A DNA stretch of 64,000 nt, taken from positions 18,724,387-18,788,386 of the forward strand of contig OX393564.1 of the NCBI GenBank assembly GCA_947652115.1, written 5' to 3'. Each line of letters opens with the position of its first letter. Position 1 is the stretch's first letter. Positions 19,842 through 32,082 of this stretch are shown piece by piece. The stretch comes from Blastomussa wellsi. Taxonomy: Eukaryota > Cnidaria > Anthozoa > Scleractinia > Plerogyridae. Under the pieces are notes generated by a model. It was not told the DNA's origin and made no database searches. It saw only the letters and a list, made by a program, of their open reading frames with translations. The position numbers and the translations under genes are program-made.

Positions 19842-20834
19842 AGAACATGGGCAAAAACTATAGAAGCCCGGTACCCCGGATGTAGTTTATGTTGTTTTGC
19901 GAATTGAAAAAAGATGGCGGAGACAATATATTTTAAAGTTGTCTTTTTATTTCCTTTATTATGGCTGCTAAAACGACTATTAAGGAAATAAGTTCAGGTG
20001 ACTGGGGAGACGAAAATGTGGACGAGCTATTGAGCAGCAAGTCTCAGAAATACAAACAAGGAGGCCGCCCGCGCACGTAAATTCGGTGATTTTTTTAGGA
20101 TTTTTTCATGCTATAATCTAAACCAGCTAGAAGATGGGTTTCCCAATGTCCTATAAGAAAATAATGCCCTTTTGAGGTCTAGGAAAGCAGCTAAATGCCC
20201 TCGCCTAACGGCTCGGTCATCCACTAGCAGCTTTTTCTCTAGATTACCTTCAGTTTCCCTTACAGTAGCACCCAGTCTCTTCCCCTGGGTTACGAAAGTC
20301 TCCCAACCGTATATCTTTAGCTTCTCAAATACATATATTATGTTGTATTGTTTTTGAGAATACGTTCACATGAATAGCTTAATTTTTATGTGAAATTTCA
20401 TCTATAGGTGTGTGTTCTTTTAAAAGGTTGATTACCTCAGATCTCCCATAGCAGGAAGCATAACTCTCCATTTTTCCTTTACCTGTTGCGTGAAACAGAA
20501 GAATGTCCGGCCAGGCTAGTGCGCAGACTTGACACACCTAAAAATGTAATGGTACATGTACCTAAAATTTAAAGAGGCCCAGCCACCATGAACAAAGTCA
20601 ACTTTGGCAATGTATAAAAAATTGCCATCAAATCAAAAGAAACCTTGAAATAGCAGTTTACTAAGGTCGAAAAACACCAAAGATGCACCAATGAACTAGG
20701 AAGAACAAGGATGGCTTTGAATGAGGAAGACTGAGAAGGATTGTAATTCACAAATTTGAAAAAATTAGGCTAAACTTTCAAACTGTGGCATCCTTTAATG
20801 ATATTTCTTCTCTTGATTTATAGACAGGAAGATA

Positions 20835-22315
20835 ATGAATATTTGTCTTTCTTCGACTCTTCTTTTGCTGCTTGTTGCGGCATTTATTTCCGGTAAGGCT
20901 GTGAAACTATGTCTTTTTACCATACAATTTAATACAATGATGAATAGTGTCACTCGACGGTGGAAGAAATAAGCAACGAGAAATGGTGTTTCGAATTCTG
21001 TTCAAACTACACGGTTGACTTATTAAAGTTTCTGTAACATTATTTCCAGTGTTTCCAGGTCTCCATGGCATTGTTTTTTTTTCTCCTGATTTATCTCGTA
21101 GATCACCAAGTGACTGGGAAGTGTGGTAGAAGTAACGGTGTTGCCGATACTCCATGGGCAGCATGTCTTGTTGCCGAAGATGAAGAAGGGAAAATATGTC
21201 CAAACAACTTCCTGAGACTGGATGATGATTTAGGGTGTGAACCCAGTGGTTCAAGATCACCAATTCCTTTCAAGAAACGAGTGTGCTGCCTCCTGGGACC
21301 AGTATTAGACTTGAAGGTAAATAAGGCAGAACTAGCGCGCCCCAGACTAAAAGCTAACTAATATAATTTGGTTTTATCAACTGTGTTGATAATAGGGTAT
21401 TAACATGACTTTTTGAGGGATTATTGTTTATTGGCGCCAGCGTACTGTCGCGATGCGCGAGGGTCGCAAATAACACTACAAGGGTGCCAATAAACAATAT
21501 TCCCGATAAAAGTCATGTTAATGTAATTATTATCCATATACAAGGCCAAATAACATCCTGATGACTCACAAATTTAATAATGTTTTCAAGAATACAAGTA
21601 AGAACTTACTTCACGCTGAAAATGTTATAACTGTAAAAGCCGGACCGCTATGTTCTGAACAGGTGCAGAACTTTGCCGATAAAGCTACAAAGTCTCTGAA
21701 AATAATCGCCAATGAGTTAAGAACTCATAGATAATCAATATTTAACGAACTTGCAATTTCCAGTTAATCGTCGGTGTAAAATTCCCGCAGTACTTCAATC
21801 AAGTGAACGACGTTTCGCTTCTTGTAAAGACGACAAGAACTTGCTTTCTTTGTTCTTCTGGATAGTGCTCTTGCTTCTAGCCTATCTTCAAGTCTAAATC
21901 CGAATTTTTTGTTTGTATTCTTCCGATTTATAACAAGTAGGCCCATTTTTCTCTCTGAAAACTATGCGTTTTGTGTGAGACTGAACTTCAAAGCTTGCTG
22001 TTTGCTCGTACGCACCTCGATGGTTTTCCCGCTTCAAACCGTCTGAACGTAATCTGATTGGTTTAAATTCATCGCGTAAACCAATCAGCTTCAGGGCCAT
22101 TGCGGCCCGCACAGCGTGTGTTTTGACGATCAATTTCACCGAGCATGTGGATAATAATGTGAATTGGCCACCGTAAAGAGATTCGAGAGCTGACGTTTCG
22201 AGCGTTAGCCCTTCGTCGGAGACGAAACGTCAGCTCTCGAATCTTTTACGGTGGCCAATTCACATTATCAACCCAGCTAATAAAACCAAATTATATTGTT
22301 ATACTTCCCAAAGAA

Positions 22316-22349
<34 letters not shown>

Positions 22350-23632
22350 CTAAAAGCTAAAAAACCACTTTAAGGTATCACGAAAATAAATTGGGGTTTG
22401 TGTCCAAAGTGAAATTGTATGAAAGTAATTAATGCGCAACCCAATAAACTATAAATTTTCCGAAAGCTTATTGAGTAGAAATTCCATTTTTTGATTTGGT
22501 TTTGATAATACATCCAATAATAGGCAATGCCAGTATATTGTTTGCGATCACGATGCTTCGCAACATTAGGCTTATTTGAGAAGACGTTTACATGGTAATC
22601 TAAACTGTAATGTAGAATCAGTGTCATTTATAGATAATTGATCTAGAAAAGGTTGTTTGCGATTTTTGTTTTCTCCTCCCATTATTTTCAAGTCTGTAAA
22701 TCTCTCTGCAATCTCGTTCATTCGGTCTAAACCCGTATTTATTCATAAATTTTAAACCGGGGCGAATAAAATGCTGGTATAACTAAAGCAACTAACTGGT
22801 TTGGGAATTCCACTTTTCATGGGAAGTCCAATATTTGAAACTCTCAGCAAAGTTATACGCGTGATGAAAAACCACGTATTCGTGTGTTTTTGTTATGAAC
22901 TACCTTGAGAATATTTTCCCTTACATAGCCTGTAGCGTACTTTTAGAATGATTATAGAGTTAACTGATTTTACTTATGAAAACTTGAAATAATTAAAAGT
23001 GAGCGTGAAACATTATTGTCACGAGAACATCAAGAACTGTTGACAATGTATGGCTTTCAAATCGAAATTTCTGGGCGGAGGGGTGGGAGGCGAATGCAAA
23101 GCCACATGCAGTGCTGCCCACTGAACCTCTCTGTGTCGAGGAACTCTCGTTATATTTTAAAATACTTTTTTCAACTTACTGACAACTTTTTGGCGGCTTC
23201 TATTTGGACTGTGTAGTCGAAACATGAGGACTGTCAAGGACAGAGATGTCAAACTGTCAAATTCACCATTCAGTTTCACGTGAATAAGTCCAACCTTGGA
23301 ACGAATGACACTCCACTTCATTTTGAAATAACAGAAACAACAGAAGCGCGCAAATGGATGTCAAAAAATTGTCAACAACTAATCGTAAACTTTCCAAGGT
23401 GGCAACGGTTAACGTAGCACTAACTTCATTAGTGTCCCTTAGTGAAACTCCGTCTCAAACTATCAGCAGTAGAAATCTTGCATTGGCAAGAACTGGACAA
23501 ATGTGACTGTCATTGGCTATCAAAAAGCATGAAAGCATCTAGAGTTTGTGTACTAACTAAAGACTTTCTTTCCTGTAGATAAAAGATGCACCATGTATAG
23601 CAGGCAAAAAAAGAGATGAAGAGGAAAGTTAA
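20835..23632 (+). CDS. small secreted Cys-rich protein, left-arm copy (3 exons, 108 aa)
   Basis: Exon 1 is 20,835-20,892 (signal peptide with a poly-Leu core, donor G|GTAAGG). Exon 2 is 21,102-21,316 (acceptor CTCGTAG, donor AAG|GTAAAT). Exon 3 is 23,579-23,632 (acceptor CCTGTAG, ending TAA). Phases are 1 and 0 and join cleanly. The mature protein of about 88 residues has seven Cys: one near the start, then single Cys after Ala-Ala, Lys-Ile and Leu-Gly, a CC pair, and one in exon 3. It ends in a charged tail. AATAAA follows at about 23,665. All three exons are conserved in the right-arm copy (58,313-60,013), including splice sites, while introns have diverged. This supports a real gene under constraint. 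The family is not recognised. Intron 2 carries a 992-bp transposon not present in the other arm. Confidence 0.8.
21358..22349. mobile_element. 992-bp insertion with 11-bp target duplication, in intron 2
   Basis: CTAAAAGCTAA occurs at 21,347-21,357 and again at 22,350-22,360, and the uninterrupted site is visible in the right arm near 59,480-59,490. The inserted DNA begins and ends with inverted ATATAATTTGGTTTTAT-type ends. It contains an internal foldback around 22,180-22,245 (GACGTTTCGAGCGTTAGCCC and its complement). A related copy lies at about 55.7-56.4 kb. The length of the duplication fits a retroposon- or Penelope-like integration better than most cut-and-paste families; assignment is open. 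Confidence 0.75.
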
Positions 23633-24030
23633 ACCCATAATTCCCACACATAAATAACGCCAAATAAAGACAATACTGATACGTTTACAAAGTTTGTTTA
23701 TTTGTTGCATACGTTACTTGGAAATCGTGATCTTCGCACCGAATACTGCTGGGGTTCTAAAAATTATAGCCTCTTCTTCCTCGTCGACCCAGAATTTTTT
23801 AACCTATCTTATTGCTGTAATTGCTTTGGGAAGCCATGATGTCAGAAACAGTCTTCACTTGTGTAAGCTGGAAGATTGGGAGGAAAAGCCTTCATTATGG
23901 ACATAAAAAGTAATGACAACTTCTTTGGTGCTATTTTGATATATCTGTCATCAAAATCCAGAAGTCTTCTCGATCTCCAACTTATATAGCTAACATTATA
24001 AAAGTCGTACTCTTACTTTTTTGTGGTGAG

Positions 24031-25080
24031 GAAAGGAGGGTGAGAATGTCGCTTTTGGAAAAAAAATTGGTCTCCTGGAATTTTAAAAAGGAAGGAAGAA
24101 GCTGGAAATTAAAAATATTCTAGAACTAACATTTCTTTCGCTTAAATTTTACCCGACGGAAATACTGAGCTAAGAGATCAGAAAAGTTCAAACTATAATT
24201 ATTAGCTTATCACAATCCCCGTACGTTGAGTGCCGTAGTAAAAATCATCTTGATGTTCAATGGGGATATTATGGAGAAATTATGAACTAGATATGAATTC
24301 CTAAGGCTGCGACACACTAAACAACAAGTCGCTGCGTCAAGTTGTGGACAAGCTCCTGCAACAATTCGCTTCTTGAGACACGGTGAACTCTTCGTCGCTA
24401 TCAACTGGATTGAATTCCCACGACTGATCGCACTGGCAAATTCTGTATCGATCTGTAACAACGACAATGTTTGTCACAGAAAGAGACTTATTTTGGCGGC
24501 AGTACACACAGACAGACTTAACGCAGAAACCTATCGCCGTGAAATGTCTTCTGTTCTGGCCTTTAACCATTGAATGTACACTCGCAGGGAAGGTTTAATG
24601 AAGTAGTTTTTAACACAGTTCTTGACAAATGAGTTTTTAACATGAAGGTTATTTTTTTGAAATCTGTTTTAATCACCAAAAATTAATTCTTCCTTCTAAG
24701 GCGTCTTAATTATTGCCATCCCTTTCCTGTGGTAATTTTCATAGATCTCGAAGGTTATTGCAACTTGCCAAAACGAAGGCATTATCCCAACCCAATCTTC
24801 GGGACGAGTTTGTATTTGTTTCGTGAAATTTAGCTCTTTGTATTGAATGATACAATTAACAAAGAAAATCTATGCATTGTCATCTAGCTTTGCCCACAAC
24901 AAGCACCCATAACAGTTACATTTTGGCATAGTTAGTGGAATTTGGATATACTTTTATACCGAGTAAATTCCTAGGCATTTAGCATTTGGTAAATTATCAC
25001 ATATCATTCATACGGCATACAATTTAATAGCTTCTTATAGTAAAGCAAATAAATTAAAATTCAATATTTCTCACTCATTT
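24031..25080. other. spacer just inside the left arm, no gene seen
   Basis: Past the point where the inverted homology stops. Overlapping open frames at 24,210-24,573 on both strands have no recognisable motif. Confidence 0.35.
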
Positions 25081-27534
25081 TTATAGAATTTTGTAACTGT
25101 TTTCGTGTTGGCCATTGAACAGTGTAGTTACATATTTGCGCTTTCGGGTGGGCTCTGCCACATCTTCACATCCCTTTTCACAGTAGTATTCTCTCAGATT
25201 ACTAGCTGGATTAGTTGGGCTTTCAGGCTTTGACGGGCATGGGATGAATCGAGATGTAGGCTTTATTCCTCCATTCTGATCTGTTTGTGTTTCCGTCACA
25301 GCAACCAAAAGAAGTTAAATCTCTATCGTGCCACAGAACTCCCCTTCTCTTAAGGTAGAGATTTGGGAGGAACCGTAGCTTCACTCTTGCAATGATCAGA
25401 AGATTTGTGACAGGATCTGGAGCATCCCACTCCAAGTCCTTCTCTGTCCGGACTCTGTGGTGCAACTCACCTTCCACGTCGATAGAATAGTGGTCATAAT
25501 AGTTTTCGTGATTGTAGACACTTAGGTATTAGTATCGCAGGTCTTGGGGAGATTGTTGCAGAGGCTGTAAGGATTGGACTCTTCTTTTCCGCTTGGACAT
25601 CGATTATACCCTTGAGTGTATATCGTGATATAGTTGCTGTGCTCAAAGGGCACGTTGTACACTACGTCAAGAGTTTCATTGAATGAGATTCCTGCCAATG
25701 ATGTCAGCCCAATACGTGTTCTTGAATGTTGCTTTTAATTGACTGTTTTGTACTTTTTGAGTGCAAGATAAAGCTAGAAATTCTTTACGCTTGGCGCTAA
25801 GGTCTCGCCACGGGCCAACCGACCTCCTTGCGGCCACGCGAAACGTGACAGGATTGTCAGTTTAGCAAAAGAAGGGGGAATCATATAGGTTTTCTTGTCA
25901 TCAAATTCGGGACGAGTTGGTATGTACATAAACCGCTCATCGTCATCTTATGTGGATCCGGGTTACAAGAAATGATATCATTTATGTCATTTTCCTTAAA
26001 AAACTAGTAGATACACAGATTTTCTTGTGTTGGTTCAGTGAACATTTAGTGACTTTCTCGATCGCCCTGGTTCAAGTACTCTAATCTGTCACAGTAAAAA
26101 CTTGCATGCGACTGCAGCCGATATTGAGTCATAAAGAAACCCAGCATGAGCTGACTAGCATCCAAAAGGTCATTTGAAACAGTTATGCGGATTGTGCTAA
26201 CTTCCTAGCCACGTTACCACGGACAACTCGAGCCAATGCATCAACAAGATCAAAATGAAAATCGAATATGTTTCCTCTCAACGCAGCAAACTCGGTTGGA
26301 CTCCCTTTTAGTTTTTCACACAACAACATTCCTCCAGCCACACCCTGACTTTCTAAAGCACCAAAACCCTATGCGCCAAACCAAAGATCACAACTGCATC
26401 CCTTGAACGCCGCCCAAAGGGCATCATTCTCAGTCAGACGAGATTTGCTGACCTCGAATGTGTAATCTTCGTACTGCCCTTTATAAACTTATCCGCATCA
26501 AACCCAATATCTTTAACCTTGTTCTTCCTAATGGCTTCTACCATATTGTTTAAGTTCGAAATCTGATTTACATTATATAAAAAATCTTTGGCCAAGTTCG
26601 ACATGCCTTCATATGCATTTTTTTAAATTAGCCATAAGAGCGGAACCTCTTGCAAGCTCTTGTAACGATCTTGCGATTTCTGCTGTTTGCTGGTAGATGT
26701 CCCCTGCCTCTACTCCACCAAATAACACTTTCAAGGGATTTGCATGTTCGGCATTCTTAATTCCCAAGATGGTGCTTTCTTTTATTACTTGAGCTGCTTG
26801 AATAACCAAAATGGCAATTATGGCACCTTTTATGTCTTTCTCTACCTTCGCGGACAGCGTTCAGGGTAGCCTGTCCATCAGATTTCATTTATCCCTCAGG
26901 AATGCAAACAGCTTGAGCAATTTATTGATCGTACTTTGCAAGACCGTAGTAACACTTTTAACAGCAGTTTGCATGTTTTCGTCAAGTTTCCGATTGTTTC
27001 CGAGAATGGCAATGTGTCTTAAGGCCTAAGTCTGAAGCTGGAGCATTTTGGCATTGTCCATTCTCGAATATAATCGCAAGTTAGGATTAAGTCGATCGAG
27101 TTCAATTTTCTTCAAAAAATGAAAGGCTTTACAAATGCTTCCAACAGCACAGACACCGTCCGCCTGAAGGTCGATGCAGGTTAACGATATATAGCTAATG
27201 GTATTTGTCCTCTTCTCAACCAGTGACATGGCATTGTCCAGGGAGGGGGCAGCATTTACCTTAACAGCTTTTACAAAAAAGTCACTCAAGTAAAAAGTGC
27301 TACCGTATGGAGTGATTAGGCTTGCCATTCTATTAATTTCTTTGAGGTCAGTCTTCAAGGCCGACGTATCCGGTCTTCCAAATGAATTGCTGCGAAAACT
27401 CTTTGCGATGGTCGAGGTTATCAATCCTTGTTAGCTGAGATGAAACTTTTTCCACGACAGATATAGATCGTTTTCACTCACGTGACAAAAATCTTGACAA
27501 CCGTTGCTACGCCGCCATATTGGTGTACAGAAAT

Positions 27535-27994
27535 GTAAGCAAAGCCAAGTCGAGTCCTCAAATAACAGTGGTGTTGTGCATGATTATTGGATGTGGAAAC
27601 CGAAGCGGGCGCGAAAAAGGTACATATTTCGCTCGAGTACCTTCTGTGGTTACTAATCAAGGAGAAGAAACCGAGAAACTGTCACAGGAGAGGCGATCGC
27701 GCTGGATTTCTGGATGAAATTTTGAACAGCGATCACGTATGTGGTAGACATTTCGTTTCTGGACAACCGGCCAATGGCTGGGATAGATATAATGTTGATT
27801 GGGTGCCTACATTAAACCTTGGACACGAGAAGAAGCAAGACAAAACAAATTTCGAACAAGCTTCGCAGCGAGGGCAAAGGGCAAGCAAGAAAGAGAGAAA
27901 ACGCAAGGAACAACAGGAGCGACAGCGTGCACTGGCTGAAAAAATCGCGCCAAAAAAAATTGAGCTGAATGAACCCAGGATAAGGAAAAGATAG
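27535..27994 (+). pseudogene. THAP-domain protein, one-frame shift
   Basis: The first half of a THAP domain (Cys-x4-Cys, then Arg-Glu-rich and a Pro-Ser turn) is in one frame around 27,560-27,715. The second half (Trp/Ile-rich, Cys-x2-His-Phe, Ser-Gly-x-Pro, then Trp-Val-Pro-Thr-Leu resembling the closing AVPTIF box) is in another frame from about 27,715. A long Lys/Arg/Glu/Gln coiled-coil-like tail runs to 27,994. THAP domains are C2CH DNA-binding zinc fingers found in P-element and other transposases. The frame change near 27,710 could be a mutation or an unannotated short intron. Confidence 0.65.
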
Positions 27995-28106
27995 GTCAAG
28001 GTACTTTTAATTAAAATTATCAAACGGTAGGAATTGTGCGACTTTTAAGGACACAGCTGTCGGCATATGCAGGAATTAGGCTGAGTGCAATCGGTTTAAT
28101 GTCACA

Positions 28107-28361
28107 TTAGTTTAGTTCCGAATAAAATGCATCCAATTCCGCTTCCGTGGGTTCAGGAATTTTCTTTGTCGCAGCTTGTTGTGGAGGGGAATTATGAATC
28201 GGGATGTCAGAAAGGTTGTATATCTTTTCATCCAAGTCGGCTTTCATTTTCTTAGCCAAAATAAAGTTTATATCTCGGACCCTTGCGTACTCCACGTGAT
28301 CCGCATACGCGGGGAGAAGCCGCGAGCATTTAACTTGTGTACACGCGCGATAATTTTCCAT
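28107..28361 (-). CDS. small open frame inside the THAP transposon
   Basis: 84 codons, charged, with no motif I recognise. It sits between the THAP region and the right end. It may be a fragment of a second transposon gene; weak support. Confidence 0.25.
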   Translation of the reverse strand: MENYRACTQVKCSRLLPAYADHVEYARVRDINFILAKKMKADLDEKIYNLSDIPIHNSPPQQAATKKIPEPTEAELDAFYSELN

Positions 28362-28600
28362 TTATTTTCGTCCACGCTTCTAAGTAGGAAAGCACACTGG
28401 CTATGTGAGAACACGATTGTGCTAGCCCAGCCTTACAACCAAGAACAATGAGCGGACAAAATTGTCCCTTGTCTTTCCGTGATAATCCAAATTGGGATCA
28501 AAGAGTCACTCATACGCTGTGAATGTCGCACCTTCGCTAACACAACGCTAGCAATGACTCCTGACACCACCAGTTATACGCTTCAAGGCTTCGTAAAGCC

Positions 28601-28972
28601 TTAAACTGCTGTTGTGTGTAAAAACTTGTCTCTAAAACAAGGTAGAATAAGAGATCTGTAGATTCCACAGGAGGCAAGCAAAATGCTTGCCCTCGATAAG
28701 CACGGGATCGATTCCAATTGCATAACTTTTCTCCAAATAACGCTGCTTAACAGAGGTTCTAGCTTTTTGGCATAGTTAGAAATCGGAAGACGACTAAAAT
28801 CTGGCTTTTCGTCTGAGTTTTGTTCACATTTGGAGATATCCATATCAGAGAAAAGGCTGGAATTGTAGACCTGAGTCGTATTTGCATTAATTACGCAATT
28901 GAAAGCTGTACACCAATATGGCGGCAGAAATAACTGTGACGTCACGTGAAAACGATCTATAAGGTCTTCCAC
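28601..28972 (-). CDS. open frame at the right end of the THAP transposon
   Basis: 123 codons, starting in the right terminal repeat. The composition looks protein-like (Pro-Pro-Tyr-Trp-Cys near the start, several Cys, then a Ser/Leu-rich part) and may be the N-terminus of a second element gene. I do not recognise it. It may be truncated. Confidence 0.3.
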   Translation of the reverse strand: MEDLIDRFHVTSQLFLPPYWCTAFNCVINANTTQVYNSSLFSDMDISKCEQNSDEKPDFSRLPISNYAKKLEPLLSSVIWRKVMQLESIPCLSRASILLASCGIYRSLILPCFRDKFLHTTAV

Positions 28973-29213
28973 GTTTTGGGCATTGGCGCCTTCTTAACCT
29001 TTTCAAAGTTTTCGATGAATGAAGCTCTTGCCTTATCAACATCTTGTCGCCTTTTTGCCCATTTGGGATTACACCCTTTCCGATCGACCCCGAAAGAATC
29101 ACGACGATAAGGATAATGCAATTTGCGCTGATCATCTTGGACTGTTTTCTTTACAATGTCTTCAAAGCTTCATAGCAATTCCAACAAAATTAAACACCGC
29201 CCAAGTGAGTTAA

Positions 29214-31430
29214 ATGTACCCGAAAGAAAGCAAAATAAATAAGCTTTGAGCGCTGGTCATTTCTTCCAAATAAAACTGTGATTGAACACTTCTAATTCTG
29301 TTGGCTTTTACTTGTATTCCTCCCTAGTTCTTGATTAGTCAGCTAAGTTAACGAATTCGAAACAATAATGACAGATTATTTTCTTGGTCTTCATTTAATT
29401 TATCATATAGAAAGCCGCATCTGAAACAGCGTAACTGGTGGTAATCAGTGGAGTTATCTCCTGGCTTCTTCAATCAACTTACAATCGATCGCTAAATTGT
29501 TACCAAAACCGAAAGAAAGCCCTCTTTATAATTCCTCTATACACATTGAGCGTGCGAGGACGAAATTTTATTCCATGAATTTAGGTTTCAGTCTAATTTT
29601 TTTTATCTGAAACTGTTTAAGAATAGTAGCCAAAAGGGATCTTTGTGTATACGATGTTACTGACGCATTAGAATGAGGAGACGCATGTATTTTTAATTTT
29701 CAAGATTGTTACAAGATCAGCTTTTAAACCAAGGTGCCGACAACGGGGACGATCTATCTTACGTAAGAATAATTATGGCGTGGCCAGTGATTTTATGATG
29801 CTGTTCCCGAAGACCTTGCGTCTCTCGCTATCAAATCTCTGTGCGATAGTGATTAGCCTGTAAAAACTGACGGAATATACACCCCTGTGTAACAGACCTG
29901 GTGAAATCCGATCTGGTGGATTATTTTGCCCTCCCTGGTGGAATTTTGACGTCCCTGATCCCTGCTGGATTTTTGAAAAGCCCGTGGTCAAGTTTGACTC
30001 TCCCTGGTACGAAAAATCGGGATTCTACCATATTATACAGTGAATTTAGTTTTACGTTCTCAGTCGATCTTGGTTACTGTATAGACTTAAAACAGAGATG
30101 GGTTTAAAGGTATTAAACAGCCCATAATCATATTTCAAAAAGCTAGGAATCAAGATTCCGGGGACTTGAATTTTAAAATTTCCCGGGGGAGCATGCACCC
30201 GCCAGAAGGGTCTGCCTTCGGCGGCGCACGTGTCCTTTTGGTAAAAGGTCGACACCAGAGCATCATAGAGTTTTTTCACACACAAAAAAAAATAAAAATT
30301 GTTCGTCGATGACCAGAATCAAACCTGAAGCTCTGGCATGCCAGCATCCTTATCTCACTACTACGTACACTACCACTACCAGGCTGATCCGCCAAATCCC
30401 CACAAAACTTCATCATAAAAGTTGACTTTCTTAGTCTATTTTACAGTATTGCCCTACCCAACAAATAAAACCAACTGCAAGCAAATCATTGTGAAATTGA
30501 ACAATTAGGCATTTGGTAAGCGTGTATTAGTCTATCACTAAATTATAACCAGTTTCGACCTAGTCCAGGCCTAAACTAGAGCAGGTGTAGCATCGTCCAT
30601 TCCGAAAAGCTTGGTTATGGACCAATACACACTGGTACCTGAAACTTTTGTCTTTCTGTGAAATAGAGACGGTTCTGTCTGAGAAGAAAATCTAAAACAG
30701 AAACATAACAGTGATGATAGCTTAACCCACGAATATTCCAATTTCATTTCCGACAGAGACGAGACGAAGATCAACTTGAGTAGATGAGATCCACCTGACT
30801 GAGGTTTTCTTAAGGTTTGCTTGCTTTTGTTTCTGAAGATAAATTATTTTATGCCTGTTTAGATTTTTACCCATTTTGTTGATCCATTTGAAAAGAACTG
30901 TTAGATCTATTCGTTTGCACCAAAAATGCAGGAAAATTGTAACGAAATTTGGTATTTTTATTTATGGAAAGACCGTTCCTTGTAGCGATAGTCGGCGCAT
31001 AAACAATCGGGTATAAGCAGCCATACCAGCGATCCAATCCCTTATTTGAAGCTGCATACATAATATTATTGAGATTACACACAATGAAACCACCTAACTC
31101 TCCACTGTAGGAAGAAAGTGCTTCAGGACATCAGTATTAGACTCATATCCCAATCTGGACTTGCACATTACATGGACAGTTATGGTGTCTCACTTTCATC
31201 GGCGTTATCTTTTAGGTCTCTGACTTTAAACTCGCAAAGTTACTGTCATTCCACTTTAAGAAAATACCTCAGTTTTTGATAGTTTGACTGGATAATTCAC
31301 TGCATACATTCACCTGACATAAACATTATTTCACCTTTGAATTCACTTACCCCCTCTCGTGGCAAGTGGTGCATAAGGCCTGTTATTACAAATAAACTTT
31401 AATGACATTTTCATTTTGAAGACCGTTATG
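29214..31430. other. host DNA left of the Polinton
   Basis: No convincing gene. It contains repeat-like sequence at 29,900-30,000 (repeated CTCCCTGGT words), a GC-rich CCTTCGGCGGC block near 30,215, a tRNA-like SINE remnant and AT-rich DNA. A GTAAGT-like site on the minus strand near 31,350 is isolated. Confidence 0.35.
30312..30395 (-). repeat. tRNA-derived SINE remnant (candidate)
   Basis: On the minus strand a TAGTGAGATAAGGATG A-box-like stretch is followed at tRNA spacing by GGTTTGATTCTGG, a near match to the Pol III B box. The cloverleaf is poor, so it is more likely a SINE head or tRNA pseudogene than a functional tRNA. Confidence 0.4.
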
Positions 31431-31436
31431 GAAAAT
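31431..31436. repeat. target site duplication, left (GAAAAT)
   Basis: Six bases identical to 50,664-50,669, directly outside the element ends AGTAGTATAAG and CTTATACTACT. Six-base duplication is the Polinton norm. Confidence 0.95.
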
Positions 31437-31469
31437 AGTAGTATAAGTGGCTCAATGGCAGACCTAGCC

Positions 31470-31517
31470 ATCTGATTGGTCGAGACAGCACACGTGACGC
31501 GTCTCGACCAATCAGAT
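31470..31517. promoter_or_regulatory. TIR hairpin with CCAAT boxes and CACGTG
   Basis: Two 17-bp perfect arms (ATCTGATTGGTCGAGAC and its complement) around a 14-nt loop containing CACGTG, 33 bp inside the element end. Each arm carries a CCAAT box. The mirror copy is at 50,583-50,630. It could act in origin or terminal recognition, or as a promoter; no direct evidence. Confidence 0.6.
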
Positions 31518-32082
31518 TGCCGGATTTCATCCAAGATGGCCTCCGGACTTTTTAATGAGCAAAAATTATTCAGTCTGACGTCACCCATGCGTGGAAAACT
31601 GCTCCCCAGCCCTCGACAGAGGATCTGGACCCGGCTAATCGATAAAAATCGATAATGGGATTACGTAATGGCTTTCCGGTCCCCCGCTCCTGAAGGGAGC
31701 GTATTATTTTCCAGTCCTTTCGCTAGATGGGGCACTTCTCTTTGGAGTTAAAAATGAGGAGGAGAAACACAGATTGATTTTTTAGTGGATTTGAAATGGA
31801 AAATCATGAATAGACTGCTTAAACCTCGCTGATGAAGGATTCATCTATCCTTTTACGGCCTTGAAGACATGATGTCATGGCGCTTACAAACGTGTTTTGA
31901 ATTCGAATCACGGACCTGTACACCAAGTTAATTAGGCTTTTCAAGACTTTTGAACACAAAATGGTAATGTACAATGTTGCTTCGAATTTGTATGGAAGTT
32001 TTAGAAAGATCGGTAAAGCCACTGAATTGTGAATTGAATGCAAAAGCCGTGTGCTAAAATTTGAACTTTCCACTTTTAGCAT

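Larger units (their letters stand above)
15727..24030 (+). repeat. left arm of a large inverted duplication
   Basis: From about 15,727 the sequence is homologous, in reverse complement and the same order, to 64,000 down to 57,905. Anchor matches: 15.73-16.01 with 63.70-64.00 kb, 16.84-16.98 with 62.92-63.06 kb, 18.16-18.27 with 60.90-61.01 kb, the three exons of the small secreted gene, and 23.91-24.03 with 57.90-58.02 kb. Divergence is considerable in non-coding parts, with many small indels. The arm may begin earlier, because the right arm leaves the window. Confidence 0.85.
27466..28957. mobile_element. 1,492-bp THAP-coding DNA transposon with TATA duplication
   Basis: TATA at 27,462-27,465 and 28,958-28,961 flank inverted ends: GATCGTTTTCAC...GCCGCCATATTGGTGTACA on the left and its complement on the right, about 60 bp with a few differences. 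Aligning the flanks to the intact 994-aa gene restores the gene sequence when the insert and one TATA are removed, which proves insertion and fixes the 4-bp duplication. The element carries a THAP zinc-finger coding region and two minus-strand open frames but no recognisable DDE transposase, so it is probably a deleted or non-autonomous copy. Confidence 0.85.
25090..29135 (-). pseudogene. dead paralogue of the 994-aa secreted protein gene
   Basis: The signal-peptide end is at 29,135 (conserved Met-Ile and hydrophobic core) and the Cys-rich C-terminal tail at about 25,130-25,300. Blocks in between (27,026-27,424, 26,609-26,809, 25,223-25,477) match the intact gene closely at DNA level, but in changing frames, with many small indels and stops. 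Roughly 160 residues corresponding to about residues 78-235 of the intact protein are deleted at the junction near 27,420. A THAP-coding transposon interrupts the remnant after the codons for about residue 60. It is clearly non-functional as a full-length gene. Confidence 0.85.

Noticed and set aside
21894..22139. 81-codon frame similar to one at 55,710-55,931
   Set aside because: Similarity comes from the two copies of the same repeat; both frames lack protein features.
31819..32082. 87-codon frame present in both Polinton TIRs
   Set aside because: Conserved only because the TIRs are near-identical; composition not protein-like and no 3' signal, unlike the 79-aa frame.
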